Source: DTBU01 sp964568845 (GTDB lineage: Archaea; Thermoproteota; CALKCG01; B24). From it: a stretch of DNA of 64,000 bases. Made by a program: the position numbers and the translations under genes. Every line of letters begins with the position of its first letter. Position 1 is the first letter of the stretch. Under the pieces are notes generated by a model. The model saw nothing but the letters and a program-made list of their open reading frames with translations, was not told the DNA's origin and searched no databases. The stretch is from the NCBI GenBank assembly GCA_964568845.1, contig CAZMSC010000002.1, positions 31,737 to 95,736 on the forward strand. Reading direction: 5' to 3'. Positions 26,581-33,497 of this stretch are shown here, in pieces.

Positions 26581-26626
26581 GGGAAGATTTATATTGTAAA
26601 ACTTATAGTAATACTTTGTAATACTT
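26581..26626 (+). promoter_or_regulatory. vapBC promoter with three 9-bp direct repeats
   Basis: A TATA-like TTTATATT lies at 26588-26595. It is followed by GTAAAACTT (26596-26604), GTAATACTT (26608-26616) and GTAATACTT (26618-26626); the last two are ten bases apart, one helical turn, and the last abuts the ATG. AbrB-type antitoxins bind such repeats to repress their own operon. The first 15 bases (GGGAAGATTTATATT) are also found at 25572 upstream of the small helical gene. Confidence 0.5.
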
Positions 26627-26872
26627 ATGGTTAAACTTAAGTTGAAGGTTGGGCCAAAAGGGCAGATAGTGCTCCCGAAGATAGTTAGGGACAAACTTGG
26701 AATTAAGCCTCGTAGCTACGTGATAGCGGTTCTCAAGGAGAACGAGCTAACTTTGCAGAGAGGGACAGACATCGACGAGTTTCTAGATTGGCTGAAAAGG
26801 TCTAGGAAGCCCATAGTGAGGCTCGTCTCCAGGTTCAGCTTGGAGGATGAGGTTATTGAGGCTCTTCCTTGA
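26627..26872 (+). CDS. vapB: VapB-type antitoxin, AbrB/SpoVT fold
   Basis: The 81-residue protein has the swapped-hairpin AbrB motif KVGPKGQIVLPKIVRDKLGI (residues 7-26), which binds DNA, and a C-terminal tail that would wrap the toxin. It overlaps the toxin gene by 26 bp, the usual translational coupling of VapBC pairs. Direct repeats upstream fit autorepression. Confidence 0.88.
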   Translation: MVKLKLKVGPKGQIVLPKIVRDKLGIKPRSYVIAVLKENELTLQRGTDIDEFLDWLKRSRKPIVRLVSRFSLEDEVIEALP

Positions 26873-27266
26873 CTCCTCCTACTTAATATATCTCAGATAC
26901 TCTGAGAATGATGAAATATTCAACTACGTGATAAGTTTCTTAGAAAGGGCCTTCAAACGTGGAGACAATCTGTTTATTAATATGGTCGTTGTAGATGAAG
27001 TATTATGGATTTTGACAAGGAAATACAGAGTTCCATTAGGCGAAGTCTTTGAACTGATGGATCAATTAATGCCTCTTCTAAAGGTAGTTCCAATAGACTA
27101 CGCTGACTATGACGTTTTGAGGAAAGCAATGGTAAACTATGGATTAAAGCCCTCAGATGCGCTTCACATAGCTTCCATGAATAAAGCTGGAATCAAGCAT
27201 ATAGTCTCAGAAGACAATGAATTCGACAAGATACCGTGGGTGAAGAGAATCTGGATAAGCACATGA
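26847..27266 (+). CDS. vapC: VapC-type PIN-domain ribonuclease toxin
   Basis: The 139-residue protein has the four acidic residues of the PIN nuclease site: aspartate in LFLDSSYLIYL, glutamate in VVVDEVLWIL, aspartate in LKPSDALHIA and aspartate in SEDNEFDKI. VapC toxins cut tRNA or rRNA when the antitoxin is degraded. It overlaps vapB by 26 bp. Immediately downstream, three bases past the stop, begins the 35-bp repeat of the gene at 25616. Confidence 0.88.
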   Translation: MRLLRLFLDSSYLIYLRYSENDEIFNYVISFLERAFKRGDNLFINMVVVDEVLWILTRKYRVPLGEVFELMDQLMPLLKVVPIDYADYDVLRKAMVNYGLKPSDALHIASMNKAGIKHIVSEDNEFDKIPWVKRIWIST

Positions 27267-27269
27267 ATT

Positions 27270-27304
27270 GCCGAAAAAATAACAACGGAAGATATATTTC
27301 ACAC
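27270..27304 (+). repeat. 35-bp imperfect direct repeat, copy 2 (remnant after vapC)
   Basis: The 35 bases match 25988-26022 with substitutions G to A, C to T and A to C. They are readable as AEKITTEDIFH in frame with the VapC stop and then meet a TGA at 27323. This is the surviving 3' piece of a duplicated gene. Confidence 0.8.
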
Positions 27305-27488
27305 TCAAATTTTTCGACGCTGAGGGATATATTATCGCCTTGGTTCCAATTTTCTTTTTGAAGCGTATTCATGTTAGTAATTTTTTAAGGAAGTATGAAG
27401 TAAGCGAAATCGATTTGTTGTCAATGATTGGCAATAGGATTAAAGTAAGTGGAGAAATAATCTTTAAGAAAGTTTGTAATCCGTTGTT
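27305..27488 (+). other. Short open stretch, possible gene remnant
   Basis: A frame is open from about 27284 into the convergent gene, including DAEGYIIALVPIFFLKRIHV and RKYEVSEIDLLSMIGNRIKV. It has no good start or ribosome-binding site and runs into the end of the minus-strand gene at 27489. It may be a fragment of a lost gene; I do not recognise it. Confidence 0.25.
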
Positions 27489-28187
27489 TTATATCAAGTT
27501 ATCCATTTCCCAAATTCTCTCGCAGAATAGGCATCCCTCTCCCTTTTCTCCTGTTTCACGGTCGCTTACGATGATGCGGATCTGACTGTAATCTGAGTTT
27601 TTTAAGTTTGTGGGAATAGTCGTCTGGATTAGATACCCGTATATCGACTGATTTCCGCCTGCCGTCTCCCTCACCTTATTTACTTCAAGAATCTTCATGG
27701 TTTGATCATCTATGATGACTTCAATATCGTCCTTAGCTAGGTTTGGTGCGATATCAATTATGCTGAGATTATGGCTTACGTTGCGTAATTCATCCGGTGA
27801 TAGTGGGAATCCTATGCCGAGACGTTGCGAAAATTCTTTTGCTCTTTTGAGGCTCATAGGTCGAAAATATATTTGTATGGAGGGTAATCCGCCTTGAGGT
27901 ATCCATGCGTTTATCGCGTAAACTTCAAGGCCGTTGATACGGGGATTAACTTCTAAGTCCTGATAAGCTGGGATATTCCATGCCCAATATTCAAGGTTTT
28001 TTATGGCGTAATCCTTGCATGCCCATAAGGCAATGTAGTTACCCTCGCTAACTTCAAGGCTGTATTTGCCATCTGCGTCGGAGAACGTCTGGTAAATCGC
28101 TTTAAATTTTTTGCTTAAAACTACAATTTCCACTCTCTCCATCGGGTTACCGTTGAAATCTGTCACCTTTCCATGTATTCTAATCAA
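27489..28187 (-). CDS. Carboxypeptidase-regulatory-like domain protein
   Basis: The 232-residue protein begins with a carboxypeptidase-regulatory/transthyretin-like beta-sandwich: IRIHGKVTDFNGNPMERVEIV, then SDADGKYSLEVSEGNYIAL (residues 2-55). The rest is unrecognised and contains aromatic-rich strands. No signal peptide is visible. Such domains often serve carbohydrate or protein binding. It lies alone with a 374-bp gene-free stretch upstream. Confidence 0.65.
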   Translation of the reverse strand: MIRIHGKVTDFNGNPMERVEIVVLSKKFKAIYQTFSDADGKYSLEVSEGNYIALWACKDYAIKNLEYWAWNIPAYQDLEVNPRINGLEVYAINAWIPQGGLPSIQIYFRPMSLKRAKEFSQRLGIGFPLSPDELRNVSHNLSIIDIAPNLAKDDIEVIIDDQTMKILEVNKVRETAGGNQSIYGYLIQTTIPTNLKNSDYSQIRIIVSDRETGEKGEGCLFCERIWEMDNLI

Positions 28188-28561
28188 AACCGTAGCCTCA
28201 GCATTTTAGTATGACCTCCTGTTAATAAGATTTTCCAGGTTGATAATTCTTAACAGACTTCTAAGTTATTTTAGCCAGCTTCCAAAGTTTACCTCTATCA
28301 GTTTATATTGCTAGTTTCCAGCCCAACCTCTTCAGCCACATTCAGCATGATTTTTCAGCCTGGCGTTACATGTACCCATCCAATTGACTTTCTAGTGAAG
28401 TCTTTACAAGGGTAAATTTTCAGTCCCTTTCCATTATGCATACTATCTCAGTCATTGAGTTGAGGCATCCGAGGAATTATCTGCCACGTCTATACATACT
28501 ATATCGACTGTCGCGGGCGCGTTGGATTTAAAAGGTGGAAAATATTTAATCCGAATACTGG
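28188..28561. other. Gene-free stretch between carboxypeptidase-like gene and tRNA-Ser
   Basis: I see no convincing coding frame or RNA fold in these 374 bases. The last 80 bases before the tRNA end are AT-rich. Nothing else can be supported. Confidence 0.5.
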
Positions 28562-28650
28562 CGCCGGGGGTGGGATTTGAACCCACGAGGGCCCGGAGGG
28601 CCCACAGGCTCTCAAGGCCTGCGCGTTTGTCCTAGCTCCGCAACCCCGGC
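28562..28650 (-). tRNA. tRNA-Ser (anticodon TGA)
   Basis: On the minus strand, acceptor GCCGGGG pairs with CCCCGGC, and the anticodon stem CAGGC/GCCTG encloses the loop CTTGAGA (anticodon TGA). The long variable arm GGGCCC-TCC-GGGCCC is identical to that of the tRNA-Ser at 20372, and the T-arm is GTGGG-TTCAAAT-CCCAC. Discriminator G is followed by an encoded CCA (28561-28559). The D-stem is GCG/CGC rather than GCC/GGC; the change is compensated on both strands, so the gene appears functional. Confidence 0.92.
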
Positions 28651-28785
28651 TTTAGTGATTTCTTTGGTGTTCTAAGTAGTAGTTTGCTAACCTTTATGTT
28701 AAACGTTTCTTTAAAGATTGCTGTATAGTAATTCCCTATGGCATGGGGTGGTGTTTATTTTGGCTCTGTTGGCGAAAAATTAGGT

Positions 28786-29704
28786 TTAGACAATTAACTC
28801 TTGTAAGTATACTTCTCTTGAGTTTTCTACGGTGGATTTCAACGAGGCTTCTAGAAAAGCGATTATTTCAATGGTTTCCTCCGGGTTTATCGGCATTTTA
28901 CGGGTTTGAAACATTTCAACAGCCTTCTTCAATAACTCTCTGTAAATGTGCTGTGTATCTATGCTTGAGCATACTATGCTACTCTCGTAGAAGGCCGTGA
29001 AGCCATAACTATGTGGGCCTCTTCTCATTCCTCTGAATACTCCTATACGTTCGTCGCGCCATATGCCGACGACCACGTCCCAGCCATCCTTATGGAGACA
29101 TCTGACGGATTCACATCCAACTCCCATAATTGTGTATAGCATTTCTACACCATGAATACCGTAGTTGAAGAGACCTGGGTTTTTCGGATGTAGAATAGCT
29201 GGCGAGTAGGTTTCAGCCCCTAAGACTTCACCTAAGTCTCGCCTGGACTTTAAACTTTGAATTTCAAGAGCATATCTTAGGGACGAAGCTGAAAAAACCG
29301 GTGTATTGTAAGAGCGAGCTAATTCGAAAATTATCTCAGCATCTGCTACACTGCAGGTAAATGGTTTATCTATAAACAGTTATAAACAGTGGTATTCCGT
29401 TTTCTATGAATGGCTTGGCGCTCTCAAAGTGTAGTCCTCCCTCCTGTTGCTCCAGCATTACTGCGTCAACCTCACCGATAATCTCTTCAGCCGAACCGAC
29501 GATTTCGACCCCAAACTCTTTAAGAAGCTGTGTTCTCTGTAAGATTATTTTTTTATCGGCGAAATTTGAAGACCCACCTGGATAACCCACTGTCACCCTC
29601 GCACCATAAACCCATTGTTCTTCAGATATATCTACATGGTTTATACGCTTAGTGAATTCAATGGCATGGGAGGTATCAAAACCGATTATTCCAATTCTTA
29701 TCAA
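28786..29704 (-). pseudogene. Gfo/Idh/MocA-type oxidoreductase broken by a 10-bp tandem duplication
   Basis: The N-terminal part (from TTG at 29704) reads IRIGIIGFDTSHAIEFTKR, a Rossmann start, and runs to FIENGIPLFI before a premature stop near 29366. The sequence TATAAACAGT occurs twice in tandem (29371-29380 and 29381-29390). Removing one copy joins LFI directly to DKPFTCSVADAE and the frame continues without a stop to 28786, giving a normal protein of about 302 residues with the family's KP motif. A single slippage event therefore disrupts an otherwise intact gene. It may be a very recent mutation, strain variation, or an assembly or sequencing error. Confidence 0.85.
29371..29390. repeat. 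10-bp perfect tandem duplication
   Basis: TATAAACAGT is repeated twice without spacer inside the oxidoreductase gene and shifts its frame by one base. The flanking sequence on both sides joins in frame when one unit is deleted. Confidence 0.95.
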
Positions 29705-30010
29705 GAGCGGTCACTACGACATTTAAATCCAACATTTTAACTAGAAGAATATTTCGCTATATGGAAGAGAATAGTTGATGGAGATTATACAACCTTAGAT
29801 AATCGTCTGAAAAATTGAAGAATATCCATAGGGTTTAGACATGTTCATTCAACGTTTCGTACGATTCGAATAAACCTATTTTTGAATTTAAGGCTTGACG
29901 TGGTGTTGGAGGATTTATTAATAGATATCTATGGTATGGGATTCTGAAAGATTTAGAAGAAATACATTTATTTTCTTACACCTCAATTTCTAACTGTTAA
30001 GGTGTAGAAT
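29705..30010. other. Intergenic stretch with promoter of the GH36-like gene
   Basis: No coding frame is convincing in these 306 bases. An AT-rich ACATTTATTTTC lies about 45 bases before the downstream TTG start, and AAGGTGTAG just before it could serve as ribosome-binding site. Confidence 0.4.
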
Positions 30011-32149
30011 TTGAGTGAACCGATCATTAACGTGGGGAATATACAGTTAAATATAAAGTCTGTTACGGTTACATTTACCGATAAATCGAAGTCGATATGT
30101 GCATATGAAGGTTTACGTAGAGAGGATGGCTATGTACTCTACAAGTATGGTTGTAGAGATGCAATAGTAGACGTATATACATCATACAACGGTAAATCGT
30201 ACATCCTAGGCTTCTCAATAACGTCTCTGAAAAACCTGGATTCTGAAAGACCGTTGGAGATCGAATTTACATCGAGCAGACCACGTAAAGCTTTAGTATT
30301 AACAACCCATAGGGATGCCGCTAAATGCTACTCGAACGCCTTCGGATACTACAATCAATATGCCATAGGTAAGAATCCGGAAAGCCCCAAACCCCCCGAT
30401 GACCCCAGTTATCCTCCTAAGCTAGGCTATATTGAGCACGATGAATATGCCCGTGGTTATCCATGCTGGTCTTATCCGGTGCTATCTGAAGGCTTTGAAC
30501 AGATACCACATTATAGCATTTTCCTACTAGCTGATTATGACGGCGAATATTTAGCGTTGCTTACGCTCACAGATGGATATGCTACAACGTACATTGAACC
30601 TGAATTAAAGCTCAGAGCCTTTCTAGGTAAAACTGTAAAAAGTGTCGAATTAAACTGGATTGCATCGATCAGCGTAGATTACGACCCGTACAACGCTGTG
30701 AAAGCCTGCGTTGAATACGCCTCCTCATACGTTATGTTTAAGCCTCGAAGGTTAAAGAAGCGACCTATGTTCATAGATAAAATCGGATGGTGTTCGTGGA
30801 ATGCTCTACTCACAGATGACCTGTCCCACGAAAACATTGTTAGAATAATTGGAGGTTTACTGAAAAAGGGATTGCGTTTAGGCTGGGCTGTAATAGATGA
30901 TGGATGGCAGGATGAAGTTAAGAGAGAAGGTTGGCCTCGCAGGATCTTGAGAAGGTTATCTGCGAATGAAAGGTTTCCCGAAGGCTTAAAGGGTGTCGTT
31001 GGAAGTCTGAAGAAGCTTGGCATAGACCTAGTAGGTTTGTGGCATACTATAAATGTCCACTGGAGCGGGTTTGAAAAAACCTTGGCCAGAGAGTTAAGCG
31101 TTAAAAGCTACTTCTCCAGGTTCAATGAGAGTTATGTTCCACCACCTACGTTAAACGAAGCGCTTGAATTTTATGAGAAGTTCTATTCCTGGTTAAAAGA
31201 TAACGGAGTAGATTTTGTTAAAGTCGACAATCAGTGGGTTATCCATATACTGTATGATGGAGATCATACTGTAGGTGAAGCTTCCAAAAACGTGGAGCTG
31301 GCTTTACAGGTAGCTGTCTATGCTAAAGGCTTAGATCTGCTAAACTGCATGTCCATGGCTCCTGAAAACTATAGCAATTTCCTACTTAGTAATGCTATGA
31401 GGGTCTCCATGGACTATATACCGTTCTGGAAGGCTGATGCTAAACTCCACACAATCTTCAGCTTTTACAATGCTTTACTATTCGGACATATAGCGTATCC
31501 GGACTACGATATGTTCATGTCATACGATCCATATGCGAAGGTGCACGCCGTAGCTAGGGTATTTAGCGGCGGGCCTATCTACATAACGGATAGGGAACCG
31601 GAGAAAACGGATATGGATTTACTTAAACGTTTCGTACTATCAGATGGGAGGCTTATCAGAGTAGATGAACCTGCTTTACCTTCAAAAGACGTCTTGTTTA
31701 AAGACCCGTATAATGAGCCTATACTGTTGAAAGTGGCTTCGAAAGCTGGAGGAAGTGTAGCGGTTGCAGTATTCAATGTAAATAGAGAAGGTAGGAGGAT
31801 AGAAGAATCTCTAACGCTTGACATGTTACCCTTCAAAGTTAAGCGTGAGGAGTATGCTTACTACAAGGTGTTTAAGAATGAGTGTGGCTTGCTGAAAACA
31901 GATGATAAATTGGACTTCTCTCTTGGAGAGCTTGACGTTGAAGTTGTTACGTTAGCTCCGATTAAAAATGGTAAAGCGGTGATAGGGTTAAAAGAGTATA
32001 TTCTTCCATCAGCTCTCGTAGAAGTCTTAGAGACGGTCAACGACAAGATTCTTGTTAAAGCCGAAGCCTCAGGTACACTCATATATTATGCAAACGGCGC
32101 TTTTAATGAAGTGAAAGTTGAAGAGGGGTCTATAGTAGAAGTAGATTAA
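30011..32149 (+). CDS. Alpha-galactosidase/raffinose-synthase-like hydrolase (GH36 type)
   Basis: The 712-residue protein resembles the Sip1/raffinose synthase group and the archaeal alpha-galactosidase GalS of Sulfolobus. It has GWCSWNALLTDD and WAVIDDGWQDE at the start of the barrel. The nucleophile candidate is D406 in DFVKVDNQW and the acid/base candidate is D468 in VSMDYIPFW. The substrate-side motif is FSGGPIYITDREP. No signal peptide is present, so it acts on imported galactosides in the cytoplasm. It starts at TTG. The broken oxidoreductase gene upstream is on the other strand; a shared sugar pathway is plausible. Confidence 0.82.
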   Translation: MSEPIINVGNIQLNIKSVTVTFTDKSKSICAYEGLRREDGYVLYKYGCRDAIVDVYTSYNGKSYILGFSITSLKNLDSERPLEIEFTSSRPRKALVLTTHRDAAKCYSNAFGYYNQYAIGKNPESPKPPDDPSYPPKLGYIEHDEYARGYPCWSYPVLSEGFEQIPHYSIFLLADYDGEYLALLTLTDGYATTYIEPELKLRAFLGKTVKSVELNWIASISVDYDPYNAVKACVEYASSYVMFKPRRLKKRPMFIDKIGWCSWNALLTDDLSHENIVRIIGGLLKKGLRLGWAVIDDGWQDEVKREGWPRRILRRLSANERFPEGLKGVVGSLKKLGIDLVGLWHTINVHWSGFEKTLARELSVKSYFSRFNESYVPPPTLNEALEFYEKFYSWLKDNGVDFVKVDNQWVIHILYDGDHTVGEASKNVELALQVAVYAKGLDLLNCMSMAPENYSNFLLSNAMRVSMDYIPFWKADAKLHTIFSFYNALLFGHIAYPDYDMFMSYDPYAKVHAVARVFSGGPIYITDREPEKTDMDLLKRFVLSDGRLIRVDEPALPSKDVLFKDPYNEPILLKVASKAGGSVAVAVFNVNREGRRIEESLTLDMLPFKVKREEYAYYKVFKNECGLLKTDDKLDFSLGELDVEVVTLAPIKNGKAVIGLKEYILPSALVEVLETVNDKILVKAEASGTLIYYANGAFNEVKVEEGSIVEVD

Positions 32150-32306
32150 CAGTGCTATAGATTCCCTCAACTATTTAGCGTTTTTACATTTTTCCAATGA
32201 AGACGTTAAGTTTGTTTTACGTGGCCCATCTATTATAGAATTTTCACGGCTTAAATCTGAGACAAACTAGATTAATACGCTACTTTTATAAATCCGTTCA
32301 GCTTAG

Positions 32307-33134
32307 ATGCTAGGATATTTGAAGAGAAGTCGAATATTGTTGAAAACCTGCCTATCAACTAGCAGAACACTAACGGCATTTTGCTTAGGAGCTTTACTAG
32401 GGTTTATTGCTGGATTGATAGGCGTTGGTGGAGGAGAATTCAGAATTCCAATACTTATCTATGTTCTCAGGCTTCCAGCCGTAACAGCGGTTGCTGTAAA
32501 CCTATTTATAGGTCTATTGACGGTAGTTTTCTCGTTTCTAAGGCGCTTTCAACTCGGACTACTAACTAGACATGGTTTAAAAATTGCAATAGCCATGGTT
32601 CCCACTTCGATCGTAGGAGCCTACATGGGAGCAGTATTAACTGGTAGAATTTCAGAAAAGCCTTTGAAAAAAGCCTTAGCAGTCCTCTTAGTAATCGTAG
32701 GGTTTAAAATCGGACTAGAACCTTTCACAGGCGGCTTTGCTATGCTCAACGTAGAATTAGGGTTCTTAGAAGAGGTTGTCCTAGCAACCCTAGCTGGTTT
32801 GGTTATAGGGATTGTATGCGGGTTATTGGGAGTTGCAGGTGGTGAGTTTAGAATCCCAGTCTTAATATATGTCTTCAGCTTAGATATTGTTGAAGCTGGA
32901 ACTGCAAGCCTCCTAGTCTCTATACCTGCAGTGGCGTCAGGTTTTCTAAAACACCAAACCATGGGTCATATGGACAGGGAAACCACTACAGTAGCAGTTG
33001 TGATGGGTTTAGGCTCTATTCTAGGAGCACTTACTGGGGCTTCATACGCTGGAACCGTTGAGAAAGACCTCCTCAAAATACTTTTGGGTATGATTCTAGT
33101 CCTCGCAACAGTGAGGATGATGACTAAACCATAA
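32307..33134 (+). CDS. TauE/SafE family permease
   Basis: The 275-residue membrane protein has two repeats of the TauE/SafE signature: LGFIAGLIGVGGGEFRIPIL (about residues 30-49) and GIVCGLLGVAGGEFRIPVL (about 168-186), each followed by predicted transmembrane helices. Family members move sulfite, sulfonates or related organic anions across the membrane. The two repeats are almost identical in their core, which reflects the family's internal duplication. The substrate is unknown. Confidence 0.88.
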   Translation: MLGYLKRSRILLKTCLSTSRTLTAFCLGALLGFIAGLIGVGGGEFRIPILIYVLRLPAVTAVAVNLFIGLLTVVFSFLRRFQLGLLTRHGLKIAIAMVPTSIVGAYMGAVLTGRISEKPLKKALAVLLVIVGFKIGLEPFTGGFAMLNVELGFLEEVVLATLAGLVIGIVCGLLGVAGGEFRIPVLIYVFSLDIVEAGTASLLVSIPAVASGFLKHQTMGHMDRETTTVAVVMGLGSILGALTGASYAGTVEKDLLKILLGMILVLATVRMMTKP

Positions 33135-33497
33135 GACAATGAAAATTCCAACAATGGTATCCTCACTTCAACAGCACCATCGAAAATTGCGATATCTCTT
33201 TTTGACAGAGATTAGTTGGAAGTTTCTGCGTTGAATGGTGGTCTGTAGATATCACTTAGACTTTATGAGCTTTTTGGAATTTCTGGAGAGGTTTGCTAAT
33301 ATTCTATTACTGAAATAGTTTAACATGATGTTGTAAAACGTTTGGGGTTTGACTATGGAAATTTCCCTATTTTTTGAATGAGGAAAATAAGTTCCTCAGA
33401 AGATTTGCATAAAAGCGGTTTGGAAAGAACTCCTCAATCGTTAGACTTTAAATTTAACGTTTTTATTCTATATCTCTACTCTTTTTAGTAGAAATAG
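33135..33497. other. Intergenic stretch before the Lhr-like helicase gene
   Basis: These 363 bases hold no convincing gene. A TATA-like TTTTTATTCTATAT lies about 40 bases before the helicase start and is the likely promoter. Confidence 0.4.

Noticed and set aside
28562..28650. tRNA-Leu assignment for the long-arm tRNA
   Set aside because: The anticodon loop reads CTTGAGA (TGA, serine) and the discriminator is G as in tRNA-Ser.
29371..29390. 10-bp repeat in the oxidoreductase gene as another small intron
   Set aside because: A 10-base unit is too short for a bulge-helix-bulge fold and is a perfect tandem copy, so slippage is the simpler explanation.
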